A stretch of DNA of 64,000 nucleotides, taken from assembly GCA_016223165.1 (NCBI GenBank), contig JACRPO010000012.1, forward strand, positions 682,001 through 746,000, read 5' to 3'. A program made the position numbers and the translations under genes. Of this stretch, positions 1-10,081 are shown one piece after another. The DNA is from Burkholderiales bacterium. GTDB lineage: Bacteria; Pseudomonadota; Gammaproteobacteria; Burkholderiales; Burkholderiaceae_C. The notes beneath the pieces were generated by a model. The model had not been told where the DNA came from. It saw nothing but the letters and a program-made list of their open reading frames with translations, and did not search any database. Within the stretch, counting starts at the first letter, position 1; the number at the start of each line of letters is the position of its first letter.

Positions 1-148
1 CGCGCCGTGGCGCTGGTGTCGTCCAAGGAGGCGCGGCTGGCGCGGGGCGGCAGACACCGCGCGCCGGATCGGCCGGCGCCTGCAACGCGTTGAAGCAGCT
101 TGCCGAGAGCGCGCCGGTGCGCCCGGGTGGCGTCAGGGAGATCCCCGC

Positions 149-412
149 ATGAAGCATCTGTCACACCGCGCCGCACCGTCGACGACGACGGCCACGCACT
201 CGCGCTGGCGCGAGCCGCGCCTGCCGCATGAGCACGACCAGTCGAGCGACGCGCAGACGCCGATGACCGAGGAGGCGCGCAAGGTCGGCGAGCAGGCGGC
301 GAACGATCTCGAGCGCGGCCTTGTCGACACCGACCGCGGCCCGGTCTTCGAACGGTTGAGCGCCGAACACTTCAACTCGGTCCCCCGCCTGTCGCGCAGG
401 CGCCGGCGGTGA
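149..412 (+). CDS. Small hypothetical protein, 87 aa
   Basis: I do not recognise a named family. The protein is very hydrophilic, has no signal peptide or membrane segment, and ends in a run of arginines. The middle (about residues 45-70) looks like a conserved core with the motif EEARKVGEQAANDLERGL, which resembles short uncharacterised proteins of Burkholderiales; the two ends are low complexity. The ATG is preceded by AGGGAG at about eight bases, a good ribosome binding site. It stands alone, about 200 bases before a BON-domain gene. That the gene is real is inferred from the start signal and the non-random core. Confidence 0.5.
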   Translation: MKHLSHRAAPSTTTATHSRWREPRLPHEHDQSSDAQTPMTEEARKVGEQAANDLERGLVDTDRGPVFERLSAEHFNSVPRLSRRRRR

Positions 413-617
413 GGACGCGGCAACACCGTGTGGCCGTGACGGCGCGGCGCTGAATCGCGCCGCGGCGCCACCGATGTCGGCGCTCTCCGACAACCAAAAC
501 ACCTCAGCGCCTATCGCTGCCGTCGCAGGCGCGCCCTAGGCTGGCCACGTCCGGCACCGCCCTCGGGGGAGCCGGAGATCGGAAGTCAGGAAGTCCGCGA
601 ATCAGGAAGGGGCCTTC

Positions 618-1079
618 ATGTCGACACCGCAACGCACAGCGCCGAAGACGCGGGTGCTGCTGCTCGCCGTCGCGGCCGCGGCCGCGGTCTCGACACTCGC
701 CGTCTGCAGCCCCGATGTCGCCGATGCCGACGGGCAGAAGGTCGACAGCGCCAGCGCCACCGGCCGGCGCCAGGCCGACGAGGCCCGCACCGAGGCCGTC
801 GCTGCCGGTGCGCAGGCCGTGAAGACCTCGGCCGATGAGACGGAGGCCGTGGTCAACAAGACCCGCGACGCAGCGATCACCGCGTCCATCAGAAGCGAGT
901 TCTCCAAGGACCGCCAACTCAGGGCGCAGGTCATCGACGTCGACACGGCCGGCGGCCGCGTGCTGTTGCGCGGCGAGGCGCCTGACGACGCGGCCCGCGA
1001 GCGCGCCACGCGCCTGGCCGCCGGTGTCGACGGCGTGCGCTCGGTCGACAACCTGCTCTCCGTGACCCCGAAGGACTGA
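618..1079 (+). CDS. Exported BON-domain protein, 153 aa
   Basis: The N-terminus is basic, followed by a hydrophobic stretch (residues 14-31) ending near a cysteine (STLAVC), so the protein is exported and may be a lipoprotein, although valine just before the cysteine is not a good lipobox residue. Residues 35-80 are a charged linker. One BON domain fills about residues 84-150 (from DAAITASIRSEF to RSVDNLLSV), a fold that binds phospholipid or lipoprotein surfaces in OsmY-like envelope stress proteins. GGAAGGGG lies five bases before the ATG. A second BON gene follows 57 bases later, so the pair may form one envelope-stress unit. The function is inferred from the domain only. Confidence 0.85.
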   Translation: MSTPQRTAPKTRVLLLAVAAAAAVSTLAVCSPDVADADGQKVDSASATGRRQADEARTEAVAAGAQAVKTSADETEAVVNKTRDAAITASIRSEFSKDRQLRAQVIDVDTAGGRVLLRGEAPDDAARERATRLAAGVDGVRSVDNLLSVTPKD

Positions 1080-1136
1080 AGAGCCTGTGAACGAATCATC
1101 CACCCGCTCTCGCCACCACCTCAAGAAGGAACCACC

Positions 1137-1466
1137 ATGAACATCCGAAGCCTCCAACCGCGTCTCATCCTCGTCGCCGCCATGTCGGTGGCCACCGTCG
1201 CCGTCGGCGCCGGCTGCGCCGTAGCGCGCGACCAGCAGAGCGTCGGCTCGTACGTCGACGACGCGACGCTGACCGCCCGCGTCAAGTCCAAGTTCGCCGC
1301 CGACAAGACGGTGGGCGCGATGTCCATCACCGTCGAGACCATGCGGGGCGTGGTGCAGCTGTCGGGCTTCGCCAAGAGCCCCGAAGAGAAGGCGGCCGCC
1401 GAGAACCTGGCCCGTTCGACCTCCGGGGTGCGCGACGTGCTGAACGACATCGTCGTGCGCGCTTGA
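1137..1466 (+). CDS. Exported BON-domain protein, 109 aa
   Basis: This is a short single-BON protein. A signal sequence (residues 9-28) ends at a cysteine (VGAGC), so it is probably a periplasmic lipoprotein. The BON domain covers about residues 40-108, with the typical DDATLTARVKSKF start and VVQLSGFAKS strand. The ATG has AAGGA six bases upstream. It follows another BON gene in the same direction. BON proteins of this type are often induced by osmotic or envelope stress and are thought to stabilise membranes; the exact role here is unknown. An 11-bp tandem repeat starts at its stop codon. Confidence 0.85.
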   Translation: MNIRSLQPRLILVAAMSVATVAVGAGCAVARDQQSVGSYVDDATLTARVKSKFAADKTVGAMSITVETMRGVVQLSGFAKSPEEKAAAENLARSTSGVRDVLNDIVVRA

Positions 1467-1519
1467 TGGGCACCTGATGCGCACCTGAGGCGCACCCGAT
1501 GCGCACCCGAGGCCCGCCG
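1465..1519. repeat. 11-bp tandem repeat, five degenerate copies
   Basis: Units at 1465, 1476, 1487, 1498 and 1509 follow the pattern GATGCGCACCT or GAGGCGCACCC; the last copy is more diverged. The array lies between the BON gene and the receiver-domain gene and contains the apparent ATG of the latter. Because 11 is not a multiple of three, any change in copy number would move the start codon. Confidence 0.75.
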
Positions 1520-1969
1520 GTGCCTGACGAGCCGCTGCGCGCGCGCCGCGAGAACCCCTTGCGGGCGTTCGTCGTCGAGGACAGCCCGCTCATTCTCGAG
1601 CGGCTCGTCACCACGCTCGAAGAGCTGGCGCCGGTGCGCGTCGTCGGCACGGCCGCCGACGAGGCTTCTGCCGTGGCCTGGCTCGAACGCGACGGCCGGC
1701 GATGCGACCTCGTGCTCGTCGACATCTTCCTGAGGTCGGGCACGGGCCTGGGGGTGCTGCGCGCCGCCACGAACCTGAGCGTGTCGGGCCGGCGCGTCGT
1801 GCTCACGAACTACGCCACCGCCGACATCCGCGAAGCCTGCGGTTCTCTCGGCGCCGACCGCGTCTTCGACAAGTCCGCCGAGATCGAAGGCCTGCTCGAC
1901 TACTGCGAACGGCTGCATCAACGTGGCGGGCCAGCCACCGGCACAGGACCATGGACTTCGAGCGCCTGA
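1499..1969 (+). CDS. Stand-alone response-regulator receiver protein, 156 aa
   Basis: The protein is a single receiver (REC) domain from about residue 20 to 150 with no output domain. The acidic pocket (FVVEDSP) and the phospho-acceptor aspartate in LVLVDIFL near residue 78 are present; the lysine of the last strand is seen in VFDKSAE. Such proteins relay phosphate or act by binding a partner. The gene overlaps the following CHASE3 gene by 19 bases. No histidine kinase is adjacent. The start is uncertain: the ATG lies inside an 11-bp repeat with no clear ribosome binding site, and a GTG at 1520 is possible. Confidence 0.85.
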   Translation: MRTRGPPVPDEPLRARRENPLRAFVVEDSPLILERLVTTLEELAPVRVVGTAADEASAVAWLERDGRRCDLVLVDIFLRSGTGLGVLRAATNLSVSGRRVVLTNYATADIREACGSLGADRVFDKSAEIEGLLDYCERLHQRGGPATGTGPWTSSA

Positions 1970-2673
1970 CCCGTGGCCTGACCCGCCTCACCCACCTGCG
2001 CCGTGGCGCCTTCGCGCTGCCGCTGGCCGTGCTGGCCACGCTGGCCGTGGTGGCCCTCAACGAAATCGGCTACCGCCACGCCGTCGACGCGCTGTCGGGG
2101 ATGGTCGATCGCGGCGACGCCCGCCTGCACGTGCAGTCGCTGCTGCGCGGGCTGGCCGATGCAGAGACGGCGCAGCGCGGCTTCCTGCTGACGGCACGCG
2201 CGAGCTACCTCGAACCCTACGCGTCCGGCGTGCGGCTGGCCAACGAGTCGCTGGCCGAGCTGCGCCGTCTGCACGCCGGCGATGCAGTGGCGCTCGGGCA
2301 GGTGGACGCCATCGACAGGAAGGTGCGCGAAAAGCGCTCGGAGATGGTGACGACGCTGGAGATGCACGCGCGTGGCCGCCACGACCTGTGGCTGGAGCTG
2401 CTGCTGTCCGACATCGGCAAGGACAAGATGGACGAGGTGCGCAAGGCCGCCGCCGCGCTGCGCGCCGAAGGCGAAGCACGCCTGGGCACGCCTGCCGTCG
2501 ACGACGCCTTGGCGCTCGCGCGCTGGGCCGTGAACCTCATGGCCGCCGTCGCGCTGGCGGCGATCGGCGCCTTGCTGCTGTCGCTGCGCAGAACCCTCGC
2601 GCCCGAGGACGCGGACCCCGCGAAGCCTGAGATCGCGCACCGCGCCACCGAACTGACCGAGCTGGCGCACTGA
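1951..2673 (+). CDS. CHASE3-domain membrane protein without output domain, 240 aa
   Basis: Two transmembrane segments (about residues 17-38 and 192-214) flank a periplasmic helical region. That region carries the CHASE3 signature DAETAQRGFLLT, as in many sensor kinases and diguanylate cyclases. After the second membrane segment only about 25 residues remain, so there is no HAMP, kinase, GGDEF or methyl-accepting domain. The start ATG is chosen because an upstream extension would read the wrong frame of the receiver gene. The overlap with the receiver gene suggests coupled expression and possibly direct partnership. It could be a remnant of a larger sensor or a true sensor-only subunit. Confidence 0.8.
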   Translation: MDFERLTRGLTRLTHLRRGAFALPLAVLATLAVVALNEIGYRHAVDALSGMVDRGDARLHVQSLLRGLADAETAQRGFLLTARASYLEPYASGVRLANESLAELRRLHAGDAVALGQVDAIDRKVREKRSEMVTTLEMHARGRHDLWLELLLSDIGKDKMDEVRKAAAALRAEGEARLGTPAVDDALALARWAVNLMAAVALAAIGALLLSLRRTLAPEDADPAKPEIAHRATELTELAH

Positions 2674-2675
2674 CA

Positions 2676-2969
2676 TCAATGCGGCCGCGTGGCCCGGGTG
2701 CCGGCGGCCTTCTTTCCGGGTGTGGGCAGGGTGGCCCCCGTGGCTTCGGCGGCGCCGTCTTCGACGGCGTCGTCCTTGGCCAGCACCGGCGAGACCGTGA
2801 TGCCCGGGCCGCCTTCGGGCAGGGCGCCGCCCTCGCCTTCCCACCGCTGGAGGACTTCGGGCTTCGCACGCGGGCGCGCGGCAAGGCGCTGCCGTTGCCT
2901 CCTGCGATGCAGCATCCAGGCGGCGAGCGACAGCGCGGTCGTCGCGAGCAAGGCGAGGGTGCGTCGCAT
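2676..2969 (-). CDS. Small membrane-anchored hypothetical protein, 97 aa
   Basis: The N-terminal 20 residues (MRRTLALLATTALSLAAWML) form a signal anchor or signal peptide followed by a basic patch. The rest is acidic and proline/alanine-rich, with a core PEVLQRWEGEGGALPEGG that resembles a motif seen in short uncharacterised Burkholderiales proteins. I chose the ATG at 2969 over the one at 2975 because GGGAG then sits six bases upstream. It converges with the CHASE3 gene, with only two bases between the stop codons. No function can be assigned. Confidence 0.55.
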   Translation of the reverse strand: MRRTLALLATTALSLAAWMLHRRRQRQRLAARPRAKPEVLQRWEGEGGALPEGGPGITVSPVLAKDDAVEDGAAEATGATLPTPGKKAAGTRATRPH

Positions 2970-3024
2970 GAGCATCTCCCGAGATGAACGTCGGGCCCGG
3001 GCCAGGCCGTGGCCGCGGCGCCGG

Positions 3025-3663
3025 TCAGAAGCGGTAGACGTAGCCCAGGCTCGTGGCGTTGGCCGCCTTGCGCCCGACGCCGGCGAACTCGAAGTCCTGG
3101 CGCGTGTATTCGAGGACGACGCTCGAGTTGCGGCCGAAGTCGTAGCCGACACCGCCGCCGTAGGCCGCGCCCCAGCCGCTGGCCTTGCCGGTGGGCACGC
3201 CGGACAGCGCGTTCGCCGTGACTTCGGTGCGGCTGTAGGTGCCACCGCCCTTGGCAAACAGGTTCACCGGGCCGACCGGCACGCGGGCCACGGCGCTGAG
3301 GTTGATGCCCTGCGCGCGCGTGCGGCCGCCGGCCCGCTCGGCGCGACCGAAGTTGAGGTAGCCGACCTCGAGCCCCAGCCACTGGTTGAACATCGCGCCC
3401 GTGTAGAGGTGCACCGAGGCGTCGCCATCGTCGCAGCCGAAGCCGCCGAGGCCGCAGTCGTTGCCGAGCTCGGGCTTGCCGACGTTGATGCCGACGTAGC
3501 CCTGCTGGGCCCATGGCAGGAGCGACGAGCCCGAGGACGGACTGGACTGCGCCCGCGCATCGAGCGCGGCAGCGGCGGCGAGCACGCCGGCGAGCGCCAG
3601 CGTGGCGACAACGGTCGGTCGCAGGCGGGCGAGCGAAGCAGACGAAGAACGGGGATGGATCAT
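3025..3663 (-). CDS. Outer-membrane beta-barrel protein, 212 aa
   Basis: A signal peptide (about residues 1-38, ending ALDARA before QSS) precedes a glycine-rich mature protein with alternating hydrophobic residues. It starts with GYVGINVGKPEL and ends with a C-terminal phenylalanine (LGYVYRF), as expected for an eight-stranded OmpA/OmpX-like barrel inserted by BamA. A pair of cysteines in an exposed loop (GNDCGLGGFGC, about residues 68-76) may form a disulfide. AGGAGGT lies four bases before the ATG, which fixes the start. Substrate or partner is unknown; small barrels of this kind are often adhesion or stress proteins. Confidence 0.85.
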   Translation of the reverse strand: MIHPRSSSASLARLRPTVVATLALAGVLAAAAALDARAQSSPSSGSSLLPWAQQGYVGINVGKPELGNDCGLGGFGCDDGDASVHLYTGAMFNQWLGLEVGYLNFGRAERAGGRTRAQGINLSAVARVPVGPVNLFAKGGGTYSRTEVTANALSGVPTGKASGWGAAYGGGVGYDFGRNSSVVLEYTRQDFEFAGVGRKAANATSLGYVYRF

Positions 3664-3842
3664 GGGAACCTCCTGAGAGCGGGTTGCGGATGGAATCGCA
3701 GGCCCGCTGCATGGGGCAAGCGCCGTGCCGTGCCGACCGCCCGCGTCGCCTGCTGCAACCCAAGGGCTGCATCCTTTCGGCAAGAAAGGCGGCAAGTTTT
3801 GGACGGCAGTACCCTGGACAGCAGGGACTTGGACGAACGGAC

Positions 3843-4454
3843 CTACACGCGCGCCGAAGGCGGCAGCTCGTCCAGCGCGCTGCCTGGGTCTTCTTCACCG
3901 GCGGCCGACTGCCATCCCGGCTCCCATCCGTCGTCCTGCGGCCGCGGCCTCAGAGCCGCGCCCGCATCGGCAGCGAGGCTCGCCGCCACCTGCAGCAGCA
4001 AGGACAGGTCGGTCTCGACGGCGCGGCCGCAAACGTCGTCGAAGAGGCACAGCGACGCATGCAGCTTGCCGTCGCAGTCGATCACGGGGACGCAACGGCA
4101 CAAGCCGCGCGACAGGTCGCGCGCGTCGCGGGCATCACGGGCAGCGGCCGCAGCCCCTGCTTCGCGCACGCAACCGTCGCGCCCTTGCACGAAGCACGCG
4201 GCACGAACGCTGTCCAGCCACAGGTCGGGGCGCTGCAGCTCGGGCCGATCGCGATCGAAGTACGCGAGGGCCTGCGGTTCGGCCCCGGCGAGGCGCATCA
4301 CGGCCACGCAGCGCCAGCCCGTGAACGCGCCGAGGTAACCCAGTGCGGCGCGCAGCCCGGCATCGGCGCGGATGCGACAGAAGCGTTCGAAGGCCGTGTC
4401 GGTTCCGGCGCTGGAGGCGCTCGAACCCATCACGGCCGTGGCCGATGGCGACAT
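3843..4454 (-). CDS. GAF-domain protein, 203 aa
   Basis: The sequence fits a stand-alone GAF domain (about residues 15-165): FERFCRIRADAGLRAALGYL, then CRCVPVIDCDGKLHASLCLF, typical of GAF beta-strands, then a helix (DLSLLLQVAASLAADA). The C-terminal 35 residues are acidic and disordered. The binding pocket holds several cysteines, but I cannot name a ligand. The ATG at 4454 has GGAGGGAAGAG just upstream. It is transcribed away from a 78-residue gene on the other strand and shares a 296-base control region with it. It has no catalytic output domain. Confidence 0.7.
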   Translation of the reverse strand: MSPSATAVMGSSASSAGTDTAFERFCRIRADAGLRAALGYLGAFTGWRCVAVMRLAGAEPQALAYFDRDRPELQRPDLWLDSVRAACFVQGRDGCVREAGAAAAARDARDARDLSRGLCRCVPVIDCDGKLHASLCLFDDVCGRAVETDLSLLLQVAASLAADAGAALRPRPQDDGWEPGWQSAAGEEDPGSALDELPPSARV

Positions 4455-4750
4455 CTCGACTCTTCCCTCCACGATTGAACTGCACGTTTCCCCGACACGA
4501 CGGGCAATGCGCATGCCTGTCGGGCGGTCGGTGCTGGCGCGACTACGCACCTCGCATTCGTTTGATCCCACCGCCGCCTGCTCGTTTGTAGGACGGCTCC
4601 TGAAACCGATGCCGGCGGCCGCGCAACTGCACGGCCACCTACGTTTCGCATCGGCGTGTTCCGACACCCTTCCTCGAGGCTTTCCGACAGAAGCGGCGCG
4701 CGCGCTGCGCTAGGTTCGGCTGACCTGCAATCCACTTTGGATAACACATC
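4455..4750. promoter_or_regulatory. Divergent intergenic region with a motif shared with 11863
   Basis: These 296 bases separate the GAF gene (minus strand) and the 78-residue gene (plus strand). They carry no convincing gene. At 4587-4605 lies TGTAGGACGGCTCCTGAAA, which differs at two of 19 positions from 11863-11881. In both cases the motif points toward a plus-strand gene about 165 bases downstream. A TTGGATAACA stretch just before the GTG at 4751 could be part of a promoter or leader. The role as a regulatory element is inference. Confidence 0.4.
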
Positions 4751-4987
4751 GTGGACACGTCCCCTCATCCCCAGGACCTCCAAGAGTTCGAAATCCGTTT
4801 CGACGACCTGTTCGACAGCGGTCGCTCGCTCGTCTTCCCTTGCGATGCGATGGGCCACGTGAACATCGACGCGCTGTCGGACCGGGCGCGGGCCAACTAC
4901 CTGTACGCGCGCGCCATGGTCGGGCGCGAGTACTCGCTGCCCACGGTGTGCCCGCCGGCGCATACCGAGCCCGCACCGGCCCACTGA
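4751..4987 (+). CDS. Small acidic hypothetical protein, 78 aa
   Basis: This is a short soluble protein that looks conserved in Burkholderiales: FEIRFDDLFDSGRSLVFPCDAMGHVNIDALSDRARANYLYARAMVGREY. There is no signal peptide or membrane segment, and one cysteine in FPCDAMG. The tail (PPAHTEPAPAH) is low complexity. The start is a GTG with only a weak GGA upstream. I cannot assign a function. The ordered, non-repetitive core makes it much more likely real than the neighbouring frames. Confidence 0.6.
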   Translation: MDTSPHPQDLQEFEIRFDDLFDSGRSLVFPCDAMGHVNIDALSDRARANYLYARAMVGREYSLPTVCPPAHTEPAPAH

Positions 4988-5166
4988 ATCGGGTCCGACT
5001 CGGGGAGTCGAACCGAAGGTGCGACGACAGGGCGCTGCCACGGGCGGCCGCCCCGTGGCGCGCCCCTCGGCCGTGGCGGGCACGTCGCATGCCTCGGGAG
5101 GAGGATCCCCACTTCCCTCCGCCCCGTTTGTTCTTTGTGCTCTTTCGCCAGGAGGACCGCACCATC

Positions 5167-5619
5167 ATGGAACTCAAGGTCATCGACACCTTCAACGACC
5201 TCATCGAAACCTGCAAGGACGGTGAGTACGGTTTTCGCGCCAGCGCCGAGCACGCCAAGTCGCCGGCGCTGCGCACGCTCTTCGAGCGCCGCGCCCTCGA
5301 CTGCGCGTTGGCCGCCGAGCAGCTGGCCCAGCGCGTGCTCGCGGCCGGCGGCCGCCCCGAGACCGGCGGCACGGCCAGCGGCGCTTTGCACCGCGGCTGG
5401 ATTGCGGTGCGCGGCCAGCTCGCCGGCTACAGCGACCTGGCCCTGCTCGAATCGTGCGAGCGCGGCGAGGACATCGCGCTCGACAGCTATCGCAATGCAC
5501 TCGCCGCCGACCTGCCCGCCGCGGACCGCGAGCTCGTGGCGATGCAGTTCGAAGCCGTCAAGCGCAGCCACCAGCAGATCCGCGAGCTGCGCAACGACGA
5601 GCGGGTGCGCTCGCTCTGA
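5167..5619 (+). CDS. DUF2383 / PA2169-type four-helix-bundle protein, 150 aa
   Basis: The protein is all-helical and matches the DUF2383 ferritin-like bundle: it starts MELKVIDTFNDLIETCKDGEYGF, with conserved acidic and histidine positions such as FRASAEHAKS and a last helix ending SHQQIRELRND. Members are small cytoplasmic proteins of unknown function; a link to stress is common in annotations but unproven. The ATG has CAGGAGG about eleven bases upstream. It lies alone between a small hypothetical gene and the AsmA locus. Confidence 0.8.
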   Translation: MELKVIDTFNDLIETCKDGEYGFRASAEHAKSPALRTLFERRALDCALAAEQLAQRVLAAGGRPETGGTASGALHRGWIAVRGQLAGYSDLALLESCERGEDIALDSYRNALAADLPAADRELVAMQFEAVKRSHQQIRELRNDERVRSL

Positions 5620-5680
5620 GTCGCCGCGGATTGACCGGCACCGCGCCACGGGTGGCAGGTGACGAACGAGGCGTGCGCGC

Positions 5681-5729
5681 TGTTCGCTGCGTTCGCGCTG
5701 CTCGCGCCGTTCGCGCCGTTCGCGCCTCT
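5681..5729. repeat. 9-bp degenerate tandem repeat, five copies
   Basis: Units of the form CGTTCGCGC occur about five times between the DUF2383 gene and the AsmA gene. The array sits about 45 bases before the AsmA start, so it lies in the untranslated leader or promoter region. No function is visible. Confidence 0.6.
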
Positions 5730-5770
5730 CGAGAAGGCACCGTAGCGCCGCGCTTCGCAGGACCATCGGC

Positions 5771-7991
5771 ATGGATGGCGAGCACGCTGAGGCGCGGCGC
5801 CCCGCCCGCGCCGGCCGGCGGCGACGCCGGATCGCCGCTGCGTTCGGCGGCGCCGTGCTCGCCTTCGCAGCCGGCCTCGTCGCTTGCGAGCAGGCCGGCT
5901 GGCCGTTCCTGCGCGCGCCCTTGCAGGGCCTGGCGTTGCGCGCCACCGGCGTGCCGCTGCTGCTGGAGGGCGAGTTCCGCCTGCGGCTGCTGCGCGCGCC
6001 GCAGCTCGAGGTCGGCCACCTGAAGATCGGGCCGGCGCATGCGCTAGCCGTGCCGCACCTGCTCGAAGCCGGCGCCGTGCATCTCGCGTGGCGCTGGAGC
6101 GATCTGTGGCGGTGGCAGCGCGGCGCCGCACTGCGGCTGCGCGCGCTCGACGCTGAGACGCTCGATGCGCACCTCGTGCGCCAGGGCGACGGGCGCGCGA
6201 GCTGGCAGGTGCTGGCGGCCAGGAGGCCTGCCGACACGGCCCGCGCGCCGGCGCCCTGGGTGCCGCCGAGCGTCGATTCGTTCTCCATCGGCCGCGCGCG
6301 CGTGTCGCTCGACGACCGCATCGAGCAGGTGCGCATCCAGTTCACCCTGCGCGGCAGCGAAGGCGCGGCACGCGTGCGCGACGGCGTCGCGGCAACCTCA
6401 CAAGGGCCGCATGGGACGCAAGGGTCGCATGGGCCGCAAGGGCCGCAAGGCCCGCAAGGCCCGCAAGGCCCGCAAGGGCCACAAGGGCCACAAGGGCCAC
6501 AAGGCCCGCCTGGCCCGCCCGGCCACCCCGACAGCGGCTTCGACGCCACGGCCACCGGCCAGTACCGGCAGTGGCCGGTGCAGCTGAAGCTGCGCGCCGG
6601 CGCGGCACAGCCGCTGCTGCAGTCGGCGTCCGAATCGCACACGCCGTGGGTGCCGCTGCGGCTGGAGGGCCAGGTCGGCGAGACGCGCCTTCGCTTCGAC
6701 GGCCGCCGCGGCCCTGCCGACCGCGCGGCTGCTCGACGGCGCCCTCGACCTCGCCGGCCCGTCGCTGGCCGCTCTCGGGGGCCCGCTCGGCATGACGCTG
6801 CCGCGCACGCCGGCCTTCGCGCTGCAGGGCCGCCTGGGGCACGAAGGCGGCGGCGTGTGGCGGCTTGCGGCGCGGCAGGCGTCGATCGGCGGCAGCCTGC
6901 TGGCCGGCAACTTCCTGTACGACCCGCGCCGGCAGCCTGCGATGCTCTCCGGCCGCCTGAGCGGCGCGCGGCTCTTGCTGTCGGACCTCGGCCCGGCCGT
7001 CGGCACGCCGGGCGAGGGCGCGGCGTCGGCGCAGGCGCCGGCCGGCGAGCGCGTGCTGCCGCAGCGCGAGTTCGACTTCCGGGCGCTGCGCAGCATGGAT
7101 GCCGATGTCGACGTCGCCGTCGACATGCTCGACCTCGGCAGCGAGGCGCTGGCGCCGCTGCGCGAGCTGCGCACGCGCATCGTGCTCGAAGGCGGCGTGC
7201 TGCAGTTGCGCCCGCTCAGTGCGCGCGTCGTCGACGGCCGGCTGACCGGCTTCACGCAACTGGACGGGCGCGAGCGCCCGGCGCGTTGGTCGGCCCGGCT
7301 CGAACTGGCGGACATGGACCTCGCGGGCTGGATCCGTTCGGTGCGCAAGCCGCCGGCACGCGCCGCGAGCGAAAGCCCAGCGGCACTGCAGCAGCGTCGC
7401 GACGAGGCGCGGCACACCCCCGCCGCTGCGGCGCAGGCTTACCTCACCGGGCTGCTCAACGCCACCTTCGACGTCACCGGCACGGGCGGATCGACGGCGC
7501 AGATCCTGGGCTCGCTCGAGGGTCGCGCCGAGGCGCATCTGCGCGAAGGCTCGATCTCGCACCTGGTGACCGAGCTGGCGGGCGCGGACCTGGCGCAGAC
7601 GCTGGGTGTGGTCGTGCGCGGCGACCGGCCGCTGCCGCTGCGTTGTGCCCGCGTGCGCGCGCAGGTGCACGAGGGTGTGCTCGTCACCAGCAGCGCGGTG
7701 CTCGACAGCCGCGACAGCACGCTGCGCGCCAGCGGCCGCGTGAGCCTGCGCGAGGAGACGCTGGCCATGCGCGTCACGGCGCGGCCCAAGGACTTCTCGC
7801 CACTCGCGCTGCGCGTGCCCGTCCTCGTCGCCGGCCCGTGGCGCAACCCCGAGTTCGGCATCGAAGGCCGCGGCCTCGCGCGGCGCTCCGCCGCCGCCGT
7901 CGCGCTGGGCGCGCTGGTGGCGCCGGCGGCGGCGCTGCTGCCGCTCATCGAACGCGGCCGCGCCGAGGTCACCGACCCCTGCGCCCCCTGA
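5771..7991 (+). pseudogene. AsmA-family protein, interrupted by a +1 frameshift
   Basis: AsmA-family proteins are inner-membrane-anchored periplasmic proteins that help move or arrange phospholipids and outer-membrane proteins. The N-terminal part (from 5771) has a membrane anchor (RIAAAFGGAVLAFAAGLVAC) and the typical LEVGHLKIGP and LRALDAETLDAHLVRQ motifs. After LRFDG at about 6700 the frame is lost. The reading continues one frame over from 6702 (AAAALPTARLLDGALDLAG) through LPRTPAFALQGRL to the AsmA C-terminal region (GSISHLVTELAGADLAQTLG) and stops at 7991. One extra base near 6701 (the GACGGCCGCC stretch) explains it. With that base removed the protein would be about 740 residues. It also contains a collagen-like insert. 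Whether the frameshift is real or a sequencing error cannot be told from here. Confidence 0.8.
6401..6523 (+). repeat. 9-bp tandem repeat encoding a collagen-like (Gly-X-Y)14 tract
   Basis: Fourteen consecutive nine-base units of the pattern GGN-CCN-CAA encode GPH, GTQ, GSH, eight GPQ, two GPP and GHP. The tract lies in frame at about residues 211-252 of the AsmA-family protein, between two AsmA-type regions. Synonymous changes (GGG/GGC, CCG/CCA) split the eight GPQ copies into blocks of two, three and three, which suggests stepwise duplication. Confidence 0.9.
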
Positions 7992-8184
7992 CCCGCCTTG
8001 AGCGGGGACGAGCGCGCAATGCGCTCGGAGAGGCGTCGCGACCGCGGTCGCGCCAAGAAACTGGTGGGGCATGGCCCCGCCCGACGAGTTGGGAGGGACG
8101 AATTCGACGTCGCCCGGCGAGGAGCGCACGCCCCAGGCCGTAAAGGCAAGCGGCGTGCCCGCCTTGCGCTCCCGCGAGCCGGCC

Positions 8185-9918
<1,734 letters not shown>

Positions 9919-10081
9919 CGGAGCCCCCTTCTTGTTCCGCTTCGTCTTCCTCTTCGCAGATTCGCGGGTGCGCAGCTTCGCGCGCCAGGGGCGGCACGCG
10001 CCTTGCCCCGTGGGAGTCCGGTTCTTCTTCGAGGCGCAGACATTGCAGACATCGGACTCGAACTTCCTCGTCGTGCGGCGC

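Noticed and set aside
1..93. Open plus-strand frame from the window edge to a TGA at 91-93
   Set aside because: Thirty codons of Arg/Ala/Pro-rich sequence without a recognisable motif. It may be the tail of a gene outside the window but cannot be told from GC-driven open frames.
7992..8184. Possible small gene between the AsmA locus and the sigma-54 regulator
   Set aside because: All frames here are Arg-rich without a start signal or conserved core. I see nothing in it.
9919..10081. Possible sigma-54 promoter (TGGCGCG ... TGC) before the NtrC-type regulator
   Set aside because: The GG and GC elements are eleven rather than ten bases apart, so the spacing rule is broken.
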